64,000 bases of DNA, from assembly GCA_003482905.1 (NCBI GenBank), contig DMXM01000028.1, positions 55,718 to 119,717 of the forward strand, given 5' to 3'. The position numbers were made by a program, and so were the translations under genes. Below the pieces are notes generated by a model that saw nothing but the letters and a program-made list of their open reading frames with translations, searched no databases and was not told where the DNA came from. Of the stretch, positions 17,646 to 26,939 are shown in pieces (position 1 is the stretch's first letter; every line of letters starts with the position of its first letter). This DNA is from Elusimicrobiota bacterium (GTDB lineage Bacteria > Elusimicrobiota > Elusimicrobia > Elusimicrobiales > UBA9959).

Positions 17646-19103
17646 CTACAGCTGGCGGCGCTGAGCGGCGATATTGAAGAGTTTAATATAGGCCTCTGCC
17701 GACTTGCCCCATGAGTAGTCGCCGCGCATGGCGTTCTTCACCATCAGGTTCCAGTTCTCGCGCCAGCCGTAGAGCGATACGATATGCCCCAGCACGGACC
17801 TGAGCTGCCCCTCGTCCGCGTTGTCCATGGCGAAACCGTTGGAATCCTTGGGCTCGCCGTTGTAGAAGACGGTGTCCTTCAGCCCGCCCGTGCGCGTCAC
17901 CACCGGCAGCGCCCCGTAGCGCATGGCTATCATCTGGGAGAGCCCGCAGGGCTCGAACCGCGACGGCATAACGAAAATATCGGAAGCCCCGTAGATCCTG
18001 TGCGCCAGCGCCTCGTCGAAGCCGGTCCGGAAAGCCACCCGTTTGGGATCGGCCGCCGCCAGCGCGCCGAAGGCGTCCGCCAGCCCCGGGTCGCCGGCGC
18101 CCAGCACCACGAACTGCATTTTATCCAGAAAATCGGGCGCCGCCTTTAACAGCACGTCCAAACCCTTCTGGCGGTCCAGACGGCTCACCACCCCGGCCAG
18201 GATAATGTCCTTGTTCTCCTCCAGTCCCAGGTCCTTCTGCAGCCCCTTCTTTGCCGCCGCCTTGCCGCGCTGGAAGCTCTTCAGCTCGTAGCCGCGTTCC
18301 AGGAAAGTATCCGTGGACGGGTCCCAGATCTCCTCGTCTATCCCGTTCAGGATGCCGAAGAGGTCCGAGGTGCGGTGCTTCATCACGCCCTCCAGCCCGT
18401 GTCCGAACTCGGGCCGGTACTGGATCTCACTGGCGTAGGTGGGGCTGACCGTGGTGACCAGGTCGGCGAAGATCAGGGCCGACTTCATGAAATTTATCCC
18501 GCCGTAGAACTCCAGGCGCTCCGGCGTGAAATCCAGCCAGGAGAAGCCGGCCTTCAGCAGCGCCTCCTTGGGAAACATCCCCTGGTAGGCGATATTATGG
18601 ATGGTGAAGACCGAGGCCGTCTTGGCGAAGAAGGAATCGATACGGTAAAGCGTGCGCAGGTAGGCCGGCACCAGGCCGGTCTGCCAGTCGTGGCAGTGGA
18701 TCACGTCGGGTTTGAAGCCGATGAACTTGGCGCCCTCCAGCACCGCGCGCGAAAAGAATATAAAGCGCTCGTCGTTGTCCTCATAGTCCCCCGCCGCCGT
18801 GCGGTACATGCCGGGCCGGTCAAAGAACTTGGGGTTCTCTATGAAATAAACGGCCACCTTGCCCCATTGCACGCGGCTCATGGTGGCGGTTTCAACCCGG
18901 TTGCCCACCGGTATAAGGAAGCTGCCGCCGGCCGCCTTCGGGGAAAAAGCCCCCCCGCCCACGTTGCGGTAGCGCGGCAGAAAAAGCACCACCTCGGCAT
19001 CGTCCGTCCTGGAGAACACCTGCGCCAGCGCGCCGGTGACGTCCGCCAGGCCGCCCGTCTTGCAGAAAGGGAACGCCTCGCTTGCGGCAATAAGGATCTT
19101 CAT
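17646..19103 (-). CDS. glgA: Glycogen synthase (ADP-glucose type)
   Basis: 485 residues, normal for GT5. The N terminus has the ADP-glucose-binding KTGGLADV motif (about 15-22). The C-terminal Rossmann domain shows EPCGLSQMIAMRYG and TGGLKDTV, which hold the catalytic glutamate and bind the donor. It elongates alpha-1,4-glucan. It follows galT by 10 bp, so sugar-nucleotide metabolism and glucan synthesis are grouped. Confidence 0.96.
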   Translation of the reverse strand: MKILIAASEAFPFCKTGGLADVTGALAQVFSRTDDAEVVLFLPRYRNVGGGAFSPKAAGGSFLIPVGNRVETATMSRVQWGKVAVYFIENPKFFDRPGMYRTAAGDYEDNDERFIFFSRAVLEGAKFIGFKPDVIHCHDWQTGLVPAYLRTLYRIDSFFAKTASVFTIHNIAYQGMFPKEALLKAGFSWLDFTPERLEFYGGINFMKSALIFADLVTTVSPTYASEIQYRPEFGHGLEGVMKHRTSDLFGILNGIDEEIWDPSTDTFLERGYELKSFQRGKAAAKKGLQKDLGLEENKDIILAGVVSRLDRQKGLDVLLKAAPDFLDKMQFVVLGAGDPGLADAFGALAAADPKRVAFRTGFDEALAHRIYGASDIFVMPSRFEPCGLSQMIAMRYGALPVVTRTGGLKDTVFYNGEPKDSNGFAMDNADEGQLRSVLGHIVSLYGWRENWNLMVKNAMRGDYSWGKSAEAYIKLFNIAAQRRQL

Positions 19104-19113
19104 AAATTCTCCT

Positions 19114-20109
19114 CTAGATCTTGAACTTCACTCCGGCGTTCAGCATATCGGCCGCGTCCTCGGGGGAAACGGTGTTTATATAGAAGCCGGTGCCCCATTC
19201 GAACCCGGCCACGTGACTGAGCTTGGGCATGATCTCTATATGCCAGTGATAATGTCCCGCCGACGGTTCCTGCACCGGCATGGTGTGCACTATCAGGTTA
19301 TAGGAAAGGTCCGGCAGCGACGCCGAAAGCTTGTTCAGCGCGGTCTTGATCACCCCGGCGAGCGTTCCGGCCAGCTCTCCCGGCATTTCCTCAAAGTGGC
19401 TGGCATGTTTTTTGGGAAGGATCCAGGTCTCGAAGGAGAACCGGCTGGCGTAGGGCGTTACGGCGAGGAAGTCGGCGTTCTCGGCCACCACGCGCCGCTT
19501 AAAATCCGTTTCTTCCTTTACTATATCGCAGAACACGCAGGTACCGCGCTCGCGGTGGTAATCGGCGGCCCCGTCTATCTCCTGCATAACGCGCAGCGGA
19601 GCCATAGGCATGGCTATGATCTGGGAATGCGGGTGCAGCAGGCTCGCCCCGGCGTTGCGGCCGTGGTTCTTGAAGATCATCACGTATTTTATGCGCGGGT
19701 CTTTCTTTATTTCGCCGACGCGCAGCACGAAGGTGCGGATCACGTCGGCCACGGCCTCCGGCGGCATGGCCTCCAGCAGATCGCCGTGCCCGGGGGCCTC
19801 TATGACCACCTCGTGGAAGCCCATGCCGTCCATACTGTCGTAGATGCCGGAACGGCGGTTCTCTGCCGAACCGCTGTCTTCCAGGGCCGGGTATTTATTG
19901 CGCACCACGCGCAGGCGCCAGCCGCCTTTTTCACCGGGCAGGGAATAGATCTCCGGCGGGGTAAGCCGCTCGTTGCCGGCGCAGAAAGGGCAGGCATAGC
20001 CGCCGGCCTCCGGGCCGGAGCCGAGGCGGAACTCGTTGGGGCGCAGGCCGCGCTCCGATGCGATTATAACCCAGCGGCCAAAAACTGGGTCTTTGCGGAT
20101 TTCAGGCAT
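19114..20109 (-). CDS. galT: Galactose-1-phosphate uridylyltransferase
   Basis: 331 residues of the HIT superfamily. The active-site HPHSQ (nucleophilic histidine, about 159-163) is intact, as are the zinc-site cysteines CPFC (about 39-42) and the C-terminal HYHWHIEIMP. It exchanges UDP between glucose and galactose 1-phosphates. The neighbouring glgA, and pgm at 34.7-36.4 kb, complete a route between galactose, glucose 1-phosphate and glycogen. It follows scpB by 32 bp. Confidence 0.94.
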   Translation of the reverse strand: MPEIRKDPVFGRWVIIASERGLRPNEFRLGSGPEAGGYACPFCAGNERLTPPEIYSLPGEKGGWRLRVVRNKYPALEDSGSAENRRSGIYDSMDGMGFHEVVIEAPGHGDLLEAMPPEAVADVIRTFVLRVGEIKKDPRIKYVMIFKNHGRNAGASLLHPHSQIIAMPMAPLRVMQEIDGAADYHRERGTCVFCDIVKEETDFKRRVVAENADFLAVTPYASRFSFETWILPKKHASHFEEMPGELAGTLAGVIKTALNKLSASLPDLSYNLIVHTMPVQEPSAGHYHWHIEIMPKLSHVAGFEWGTGFYINTVSPEDAADMLNAGVKFKI

Positions 20110-20141
20110 TTAATTAATGACGGTTGCGGAAAAACCGCCGG

Positions 20142-20984
20142 TCAGACGGGCTTCTCTTCCGACTCGCCGCCGGACTGCTCGGAGATCACCGCCTCCGCTG
20201 CCGGTTCGTCCGCCGGAACTTCCGTGGATTGCGCGGTCTCCATCAATTCCACCGCCTCCGCGGCTTCGGGGGCCGGTTGCTCCTCAGCCGGAAAATCTTC
20301 GGCCGTGGCCTCCGGGCTTAATTCCTGGCGCTCCCCGTCCGGGAGCTGTTCATCAACGGCCTGGGCGGGGTCGGCCGGCGGCATGCCTTCGGCCACGGGC
20401 TCGGGAATGGAATCCTGCTCTATGATCTCCACCGCCGTGGACTGGGCGCCGGCGGCCGCGTTCTCTATGCTGAAGCTGTCGAGTTTCGGCAGGTCGTCCA
20501 GCGAGTTAAGCCCGAACTGGCGCAGGAATTCGCTGGTGGTGCCGTAAAGTATGGGGCGGCCTATGCTCTCCCTGCGGCCCACCACGGTGATCAGTTTGCG
20601 CTGCGTGAGGGTTTCCAGCGGGCCTATCACTTCCACGCCGCGTATGGCCTCTATCTCGGCGCGGGTCAGCGGCTGTTTGTAGGAGATTATGCAGAGCGTC
20701 TCCAGAGCCGCCTGCGTCAGGCGCACGGTCATTTTATTCTGGTAAAGCTTGCGCACCCACAGGCCGTACTCGGGCCTGGTGGCCAGCTGCCAGCCGCCCG
20801 CCACCTGCATCACCTGCAGGGTGCGGCCTTCCTCGTCGTAGTTCTTGCGCAGCTCTGCAAGAACGCCTTCCAGGCGCTCCTTGTTCTTTATTTCGCACAG
20901 CTGGCTTATACGGCTTACCGGCAACGGGGCATCCGTTATAAAAAGCAGGGTTTCTATTACTTTTTTAAGTTCCGCGTCTTCCAT
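20142..20984 (-). CDS. scpB: Segregation and condensation protein B with a long acidic tail
   Basis: 280 residues. Residues 1-180 are the paired winged-helix ScpB (VIETLLFITDAPLPVSRI; TQAALETLCIISYKQPLTRAEI). The last 100 residues are low-complexity Glu/Ala/Pro and not part of the family, whose usual length is 170-200. ScpB binds ScpA and SMC in the chromosome condensin. It is 44 bp downstream of scpA. Confidence 0.93.
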   Translation of the reverse strand: MEDAELKKVIETLLFITDAPLPVSRISQLCEIKNKERLEGVLAELRKNYDEEGRTLQVMQVAGGWQLATRPEYGLWVRKLYQNKMTVRLTQAALETLCIISYKQPLTRAEIEAIRGVEVIGPLETLTQRKLITVVGRRESIGRPILYGTTSEFLRQFGLNSLDDLPKLDSFSIENAAAGAQSTAVEIIEQDSIPEPVAEGMPPADPAQAVDEQLPDGERQELSPEATAEDFPAEEQPAPEAAEAVELMETAQSTEVPADEPAAEAVISEQSGGESEEKPV

Positions 20985-21028
20985 AGTACCTCTTGTAGGC
21001 GAAGGATGATAAAATCGTAAAACTGCGG

Positions 21029-21796
21029 TCAGCTGCCGGGCTGCGGGACCGGCCCGCTTTCGGCGGCCGGGGTTTCGGGGGCGGCGGGCTCCGCCGCGGC
21101 GACGGGCGCGGGATAAATGCGCACCTCGGAGTAGGCGTCGTCCTGGGAAACCATGATCTTGCGCTGCTTGACCAGCTCCAGCAAGGCCATAAAACAGGTG
21201 ATAACGCCCAGGCGCTTGGTCTCGGAGGCGAACACGTCGTCGAGCAGCAGCCAGTCGCGCCCCTCCAGCATCTTCTGTATCTTGGCCACGCGCGAATCTA
21301 TGGGGAACTGGTCGGCCTCCACCTCGCCCGAGGGCTCGGCGCGCTCAAAAGCGCGTTTGACCGCGTCCATCAGGGCGTGGAAATCCAGGTCCAGGTATTT
21401 ATCCTCGCTGGTGAACACCGGCGAGCCGCGGTAGAACGCGTCCTTGAATTTGGAGAAGCGCGTATTCATATCCTTGGACGCTTCTTTATAGCGCTGGTAT
21501 TCCTCCAGCATGCTCACCAGGGCGCCCCTGGGGTCGGGGCCGTTCTCGCCCTCGGGCTGCTCTGGCGCGGGCAGCAGCATCTTGGCCTTCACCTGCATCA
21601 GGGTGGCGGCCATCACCAGAAATTCGCCGGCCACCTCCAGGTTAAGGCTCTTCATGACCTCCAGGTACTGCAGGTACTCGGAGGTTATCTGCGATATGGG
21701 GATGTCATAGATATCAAGATTATTCTTCTTGATCAAATGCATCAGCAGGTCCAGGGGACCCTCGAAATTTTCCAGATGTATGTCTATAGCGCTCAT
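21029..21796 (-). CDS. scpA: Segregation and condensation protein A (kleisin)
   Basis: 255 residues. The N terminus IHLENFEGPLDLLMHLIKK is the ScpA hallmark that contacts the SMC neck, and the C-terminal winged helix (about 180-235) contacts the SMC head. A short Ala/Pro tail follows. The start overlaps the end of trpS by 4 bp (translational coupling). Confidence 0.94.
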   Translation of the reverse strand: MSAIDIHLENFEGPLDLLMHLIKKNNLDIYDIPISQITSEYLQYLEVMKSLNLEVAGEFLVMAATLMQVKAKMLLPAPEQPEGENGPDPRGALVSMLEEYQRYKEASKDMNTRFSKFKDAFYRGSPVFTSEDKYLDLDFHALMDAVKRAFERAEPSGEVEADQFPIDSRVAKIQKMLEGRDWLLLDDVFASETKRLGVITCFMALLELVKQRKIMVSQDDAYSEVRIYPAPVAAAEPAAPETPAAESGPVPQPGS

Positions 21797-22884
21797 ATAA
21801 GTCCGGCCGCTTTGGAAGCGGCGACCATCTTTTTCTCGGCCACGGCCGCGGCTTTCCCGGCCCCCGCGGCCAGCACTTCCTCCACGTTAACGGACGCGGC
21901 CAAAGCCTGGCGCCGCGCGCGGAAGGCGCCGACTTCCTTTTCCATCAGCTCTATCAGCTGACCCTTGCAGGCGCCGCAGCCGGTGCGGCCTTCGCGGCAC
22001 TCGGCCTCGCGGATCTTCCAGTCCGGGTTGTAAAGCTTATGAAAAGCGCAGACCACGCAGCCCTCGGGGTGGCCCTTGTCGTCCACCTTTATCTTGAGCG
22101 GGTCGGTGTACATCTTCTTTATCTTGCCTTCCAGACTCTTGGCGTCCTCACCCAACGCAATGGTGTTGCCGTAGGACTTGCTCATCTTCCTGCCATCTAT
22201 GCCCGGCACCACCGGGGAGCTGGTGAACAGCGGCTCCGGCTCGCAGAACACGGGGGCGCCGAACACATGGTTGAAGCGGCGGGCGATCTCGCGGGAAAGC
22301 TCCAAATGCGGCAGCTGGTCCTTGCCTATGGGCACGAACCTGGCGTCGTAAAGCAGGATGTCGGCGGCCTGCAGCACCGGGTAGCCCAGGAAGCCCAGCG
22401 TGGCCATGTCGGAATGCAGAGCCATTTCGTCGGCGTCGTGGCCGTGGGCCTCGGCCAGCTGCTTGGTGACGCCCTCGGCCTTCTTCATCTTGTCTTCCTG
22501 GCCCTTATACTTCTGCTTATAAAGCTCCTGCAGCTGTTCTTTGAAAGTGGGGTTCCTGAGCAGCCAGCTTATGGGTGTCACCATGCCCAGCAGCGTGAAC
22601 AGCTCCGCGTGGGCCTTCACGTCGGACTGGCGGAAGAAGACGCACTTGGCCGGGTCCAGCCCCAGCGCCAGCCAGTCCAGCACCATCTCGCGGGTATTGG
22701 CGGCAATGTTCTCGCTCTTGTCCGTGCCGGTGGTCAGCGCGTGCCAGTCCGCCACAAAGAAATAGCAGATGTATTTGTCCTGCAGCTCCACCCAGTTCTT
22801 AAGGGTGCCCCAGTAATTGCCCAGGTGCAGGCGGCCGGTGGGCCGGTTGCCGGAAACTACCACGGGTTTATCGTTGTTTTCCAT
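21793..22884 (-). CDS. trpS: Tryptophan-tRNA ligase with a Cys cluster
   Basis: 363 residues, longer than the common 330. Class I signatures are PTGRLHLGNYWG (HIGH-type, about 15-26) and GRKMSKSYG (KMSKS). Between them and the anticodon-binding helices lies an inserted cysteine cluster with spacing C-x2-C-x16-C-x6-C-x2-C (about 276-307). The C-x6-C-x2-C part matches the iron-sulfur site known in the Thermotoga maritima enzyme, so a metal or Fe-S site near the anticodon domain is likely. It begins 3 bp after the M50 protease gene. Confidence 0.95.
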   Translation of the reverse strand: MENNDKPVVVSGNRPTGRLHLGNYWGTLKNWVELQDKYICYFFVADWHALTTGTDKSENIAANTREMVLDWLALGLDPAKCVFFRQSDVKAHAELFTLLGMVTPISWLLRNPTFKEQLQELYKQKYKGQEDKMKKAEGVTKQLAEAHGHDADEMALHSDMATLGFLGYPVLQAADILLYDARFVPIGKDQLPHLELSREIARRFNHVFGAPVFCEPEPLFTSSPVVPGIDGRKMSKSYGNTIALGEDAKSLEGKIKKMYTDPLKIKVDDKGHPEGCVVCAFHKLYNPDWKIREAECREGRTGCGACKGQLIELMEKEVGAFRARRQALAASVNVEEVLAAGAGKAAAVAEKKMVAASKAAGLI

Positions 22885-22887
22885 ATT

Positions 22888-23523
22888 TCAGCCTAAATAG
22901 ATGCCCAGATAAGACAACAGCATAAGCGCGAACCCCAGCGGCGGCAGCACTATATACTTGATCAGCCCGGTCATCACCAGGCCAAGTATTATATAAACTC
23001 CGTAGGGCAGGTGGCGTTCGTACATCTCCAGCCAGCGGCCCTTAAGCAGGCCCAGGGCTATCTGGCTGCCGTCCAGCGGGTAAACCGGGATCAGGTTGAA
23101 CATGGCCAGCGCCAGGTTTATTATTACCGCGAAGCCGAAAGTTCTAAGGAGCGTCAGTGCCAGGTCCCCGCCTATGAAACCCAGTGTCGTGATCTTGAAT
23201 GCCACCGCCGCCAGTACAGCCAGAAATATGTTTGAGAGCGGGCCGCTGAAGGCTACCATAGCCATGTCGGCGCGGGGGTTATTGAGACGGTACGGGTTTA
23301 CAGGCACCGGCTTGGCCCAGCCGATGGCCGGCAGGTGCATCAGGGTGCAGGCGATCGGAACCAGTACCGTGCCCACCGGGTCTATATGCGGCAGCGGGTT
23401 GAAAGAAAGCCGACCGGAAAGGTAAGCGGTATCGTCCCCGCGCCTGTAGGCCATGAAGCCGTGGGCGAATTCGTGGAAAATGACCGAAAAGAATAGCACA
23501 GGAATCTGTAAAATCCACTCCAT
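22888..23523 (-). CDS. Site-2 protease-family membrane metalloprotease (M50)
   Basis: 211 residues, five or six membrane segments. The zinc motif HEFAH (about 17-21) and the third ligand in NLIPVYPLDGSQ (about 140-151) are intact. This small M50B group without PDZ domains is widespread, often beside trpS and scpAB as here; its substrate is unknown. It is the first gene of the minus-strand operon ending at 16464. Confidence 0.92.
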   Translation of the reverse strand: MEWILQIPVLFFSVIFHEFAHGFMAYRRGDDTAYLSGRLSFNPLPHIDPVGTVLVPIACTLMHLPAIGWAKPVPVNPYRLNNPRADMAMVAFSGPLSNIFLAVLAAVAFKITTLGFIGGDLALTLLRTFGFAVIINLALAMFNLIPVYPLDGSQIALGLLKGRWLEMYERHLPYGVYIILGLVMTGLIKYIVLPPLGFALMLLSYLGIYLG

Positions 23524-23568
23524 ATATATACAATTATATTAATATATCCACTAGATTGGAAAGCGGGG

Positions 23569-23596
23569 TTCCCAAAATCAAGTTTTTTAGTATAAT
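23569..23596 (+). promoter_or_regulatory. Promoter of the nucleotide-sugar dehydrogenase unit
   Basis: A perfect TATAAT lies at 23591-23596, with a weak TTCCCA at 23569-23574, 16 bp upstream. Transcription would start near 23603, so the ATG at 23602 cannot be used; GGGGA at 23613-23617 serves the ATG at 23629. Confidence 0.55.
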
Positions 23597-23628
23597 TTCA
23601 GATGAATTTAACGGGGAAAAGACATATC

Positions 23629-24927
23629 ATGGAAAAAATTAAAAAACTCATCAGTGACAGGAAAGCCAAGATCGGCATAGTCGGCATGGGCTACGTGGGC
23701 CTGCCCCTGGCGGCGGAATTCGCCAAGGGCGGCTTTGCCGTAACCGGCTTCGAGGTGGACGCGCAGAAAGTCCGTGACATAAAGGCCGGCCAGTCATATA
23801 TTCCCGACGTCCCCTCCTCGGAAGTGGCCGCCCTGGTAAAAAAGGGCCTGCTCGCCGCCACGCTGGATTTCTCCCTCCTAAAACGCCAGGACGCCGTAAT
23901 AATCTGCGTGCCCACCCCCCTGCGCAAGAGCAAGGACCCTGACGTTTCCTACATAGTGGCCTCCGTGCAGGAGACCCGCAAGTACCTGAAGCGCGGCCAG
24001 ATAATAATATTGGAAAGCACCACCTACCCCGGCACCACCAAAGAACTGGTAAAGCCCATGCTGGAGGCCGGCGGCCTTAAGGCGGGCAAAGATTTCTACC
24101 TGGCCTTCTCGCCCGAACGCGTGGACCCCGGCAACGTAAAATACGGCGTAAAGAACACTCCTAAAGTGGTGGGCGGCCTGACGCCCGTCTGCACCGAGCT
24201 CGCCGGCGACCTCTACGCCGCGGTGATCGACCGCGTGCTCAAGGTCTCCAGCACCGAAGCGGCCGAACTGGTGAAACTGCTGGAGAACACCTTCCGCGCC
24301 GTCAACATAGCCATGATAAACGAGATGGCGCTGATGTGCAACAAGCTGGGCCTGGACGTCTGGGAGGTCATAAACGCCGCGGCCTCAAAGCCCTTCGGTT
24401 TCATGCCCTTCTACCCCGGCCCCGGCATAGGCGGCCACTGCATACCGCTGGACCCGCATTACCTGGGCTGGAAGATGAAGACGCTGAACTTCGAGCCGCG
24501 CTTCATAGAACTTGCCGGCGCCATAAACTCCGCCATGCCGGACCACGTGGTGGCCCGCCTGGGTGAGATCCTCAACACCCGCGGCAAGGCCCTGAGCCGC
24601 TCCAAAATACTGATGATAGGCATGGCCTACAAGCCCGACATCTCCGACCACAGGGAGTCCCCCGCCCACGACGTGCTGACCCTGCTGGATAAAACCGGCG
24701 CCAAGGCCGATTACTACGACCCTTATGTCCCCGCGATAGAGCTGGACGGCGAGCCCCGCCGCTCGAAAAAAGACGCCCTGAAGAAGCTTAAGACTTACGA
24801 CTGCGTGATGATAGTGACGCCGCACGCCTGCATAGATTACCGCAAAATAGCGAAAGACGCCCGCCTTGTCTTCGACACCAGGAACGCCACCAAAGGCCTC
24901 AAGGGAAGGAATATTTTCCGCCTATGA
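23629..24927 (+). CDS. UDP-sugar 6-dehydrogenase (WbpA/UDP-GlcNAc type)
   Basis: 432 residues. The NAD fold starts with GIVGMGYVGLPLA (about 15-27), the lysine-containing central domain follows, and the catalytic cysteine is in GIGGHCIPLDPHYL (about 257). The sequence after the cysteine is that of UDP-N-acetylglucosamine or UDP-N-acetylmannosamine dehydrogenases rather than UDP-glucose dehydrogenase. It oxidises C6 to a uronic acid for surface polysaccharide. Its stop overlaps the start of the next kinase gene by 4 bp. Confidence 0.92.
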   Translation: MEKIKKLISDRKAKIGIVGMGYVGLPLAAEFAKGGFAVTGFEVDAQKVRDIKAGQSYIPDVPSSEVAALVKKGLLAATLDFSLLKRQDAVIICVPTPLRKSKDPDVSYIVASVQETRKYLKRGQIIILESTTYPGTTKELVKPMLEAGGLKAGKDFYLAFSPERVDPGNVKYGVKNTPKVVGGLTPVCTELAGDLYAAVIDRVLKVSSTEAAELVKLLENTFRAVNIAMINEMALMCNKLGLDVWEVINAAASKPFGFMPFYPGPGIGGHCIPLDPHYLGWKMKTLNFEPRFIELAGAINSAMPDHVVARLGEILNTRGKALSRSKILMIGMAYKPDISDHRESPAHDVLTLLDKTGAKADYYDPYVPAIELDGEPRRSKKDALKKLKTYDCVMIVTPHACIDYRKIAKDARLVFDTRNATKGLKGRNIFRL

Positions 24928-26777
24928 CCGAAACGACCGACCCCAAACTGCTCTGGTTCAGTTTTCTCAAGATCTTCACCCGCGCGCTGGTGCAGATCAA
25001 TCTCTATAAGCCGGACCATCCCCAGGTGAAGCTGGCGCTGGAGGAAGGCCAGGCCCTGCTGGCGCAGATCTCCGGCGCGCTGGGCGGCGCGGAGTTTTCT
25101 ATCACCATCGATAAAGACGAACTGCTGGTAAACGGCGTGCCGCTGGTGGCCGCGGACAAGCTGCCCAATTCCCTGAAGAACCTCTACTCCAAATTCCGCC
25201 TGCAGACCATAACCTTTTTGCCCGGCGCCACCGGCGACGACCTGCTGGCCCTCTGTCAGGTGCAGGCCTTCAAGGGCGAGGCCAAAGACTTTCTTAAAGA
25301 GCGTGGCGTGGAGAGGATAACCCTTAACGAGTCGGTTTACGCTAAAGTGGACGCGGGCCAGACGCCGGGGGCCAGCGTGGCCGCCCCGGCCGCCGGCGCA
25401 AGCGCGGGCGACGGAAACGACGCCGCCGTCAGCGCGCAGCGGGCGCCGGCCGAAAAGGTCACCGACCTGATCACCGGACAGGGCCTGGAAACGGCCCTCT
25501 CCACCGTGGTCGGCCGGGCCACCCTAGACGCGGCCGAGCAGCGGCGCATAGTGGAGATGCTAACCGCCAAGTTCAAAGAGGAGATGGTGGCAGAGGTGAA
25601 AAGGGCCCTCGTAGAGGTGCACCGGGAAAAGAAGAAAGTAGAGAACGACATGGTGCGCGCCGAATCCGTCATGACCAGCATGGCCGACGGCGTGGTGGTG
25701 GTGGACAAAGACGGCAAGATTATAATGATGAACCCGCACGCCGAGGCCATGTCCGGCCGCCCGCTGGCGGAGCTCTCCGGCAAGAAGATCGTGGACCTTT
25801 CGCAGATAGAGAACCAGGTGGTATCGCTGGCCAAGGAAATAAAGCCGGAGAACAAGGCCGACATCTCCACGGAAGTCTTAAAGACCGGACCGGCGGGATT
25901 GGCCGAGACCGTAAAGAAAGCCACCACCATAATCCAGAACGAGGACGGCAAAATAGTCGGCTCCGTGTCCATCCCCACGGACGCCGCCAAACTGAAACAG
26001 GTGGAGAAACTGCAGCAGGACTTCATCGCCACCATGACCCATGAACTGCGCTCGCCGCTCACTTCTATAAAGGCCGCCCTTGAAATAATGAGCCGCGACT
26101 TCGCCAAGGGAGACTCTTCGCGCGGCATACTTAACACTGCCATACGCAACACCGAGCGCCTCAATTCCATAATAACGGACATACTGGACTTCTCAAAACT
26201 GCAGTCCGGCAAATTGATCTTCCACCAGGAGAGCTGCGACGCGGGGGAAGTGGCCAAAGAGGGCGTCGAAGCCATGAAAGCCTGGGCCTCATCCAAAGGC
26301 GTCAACCTTTCCGTAAGCGCCGGGCTGGGCGTACAGCGCATATACGCCGACAAGCGCCGCACCATCCAGGTGCTTATAAACCTTATCTCCAACGCCATAA
26401 AGTTCACGCCGCAGGGCGGCAGCATAGAAGTGTCGGCCGACGCCGGCCGCGACGCTCTCGACGGCTTCTCCTTCTTTTCCGTAAAAGACACAGGCTGCGG
26501 CATGAAGAAAGAGGACCAGGGCAAGATCTTCGAGAAATTCGTGCAGGTGGCTTCCGGGGAGAAGGTCGGCGGCACCGGCCTGGGCCTGGCCATCACCAAG
26601 GCCATGGTAGTCATGCAGGGCGGCAGGATCTCCGTGGAAAGCGAGCCCGGCCGCGGCTCCACCTTCCGCGTGAGCATGCCCGTCTACAAGGGCCAGGGGG
26701 AGCAGCCGGTTTTCGAGCCGTCCCCGGAGGAGCTGCAGGAAGCGAAGCCCTGGTGGAAGAAGCTGCTTGGGCTTTAA
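24924..26777 (+). CDS. Cytoplasmic PAS-domain histidine kinase
   Basis: 617 residues without membrane segments. An N-terminal helical/beta domain (about 1-140; ALVQINLYKPDHPQVK) resembles regions found in HD-type signalling proteins. A Pro/Ala linker, a coiled coil (about 215-245), a PAS domain (about 245-360), HisKA with His373 (MTHELRSPLTS) and HATPase_c (NLISNAIKFTP, DTGCGM, GGTGLGLAI) follow. It is translationally coupled to the sugar dehydrogenase, suggesting control of envelope polysaccharide. No response regulator is adjacent. Confidence 0.93.
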   Translation: MTETTDPKLLWFSFLKIFTRALVQINLYKPDHPQVKLALEEGQALLAQISGALGGAEFSITIDKDELLVNGVPLVAADKLPNSLKNLYSKFRLQTITFLPGATGDDLLALCQVQAFKGEAKDFLKERGVERITLNESVYAKVDAGQTPGASVAAPAAGASAGDGNDAAVSAQRAPAEKVTDLITGQGLETALSTVVGRATLDAAEQRRIVEMLTAKFKEEMVAEVKRALVEVHREKKKVENDMVRAESVMTSMADGVVVVDKDGKIIMMNPHAEAMSGRPLAELSGKKIVDLSQIENQVVSLAKEIKPENKADISTEVLKTGPAGLAETVKKATTIIQNEDGKIVGSVSIPTDAAKLKQVEKLQQDFIATMTHELRSPLTSIKAALEIMSRDFAKGDSSRGILNTAIRNTERLNSIITDILDFSKLQSGKLIFHQESCDAGEVAKEGVEAMKAWASSKGVNLSVSAGLGVQRIYADKRRTIQVLINLISNAIKFTPQGGSIEVSADAGRDALDGFSFFSVKDTGCGMKKEDQGKIFEKFVQVASGEKVGGTGLGLAITKAMVVMQGGRISVESEPGRGSTFRVSMPVYKGQGEQPVFEPSPEELQEAKPWWKKLLGL

Positions 26778-26806
26778 AGGGATTGGGCGCGGCGCGCACA
26801 CAAGTA

Positions 26807-26834
26807 TTGTTATCCCTTCCACATAAATTATAAA
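26807..26834 (+). promoter_or_regulatory. Promoter of the tRNA-Arg unit
   Basis: TTGTTA at 26807-26812 and TATAAA at 26829-26834, 16 bp apart, 17 bp before the tRNA 5' end. Confidence 0.5.
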
Positions 26835-26850
26835 ATAGTGTTTCAGTCTT

Positions 26851-26925
26851 GCGCCCGTATCTCAATGGATAGAGTCCCGCCCTGCGAAGGCGGTTGTACA
26901 GGTTCGACTCCTGTCGGGCGCACCA
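26851..26925 (+). tRNA. tRNA-Arg, anticodon GCG, CCA encoded
   Basis: Full cloverleaf: acceptor GCGCCCG/CGGGCGC, D arm with loop AATGGATA, anticodon stem CCGCC/GGCGG with loop CTGCGAA, T arm ACAGG/CCTGT with loop TTCGACT, discriminator A and encoded CCA. The anticodon is GCG. Most bacteria read CGU/CGC/CGA with a single ACG tRNA edited to inosine, so G at position 34 is unusual. Confidence 0.95.
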
Positions 26926-26939
26926 AATTTCAACCCTCT

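Noticed and set aside
26838..26939. Protein start upstream of and through the tRNA
   Set aside because: The segment is the tRNA itself; the protein more probably starts at 26940.
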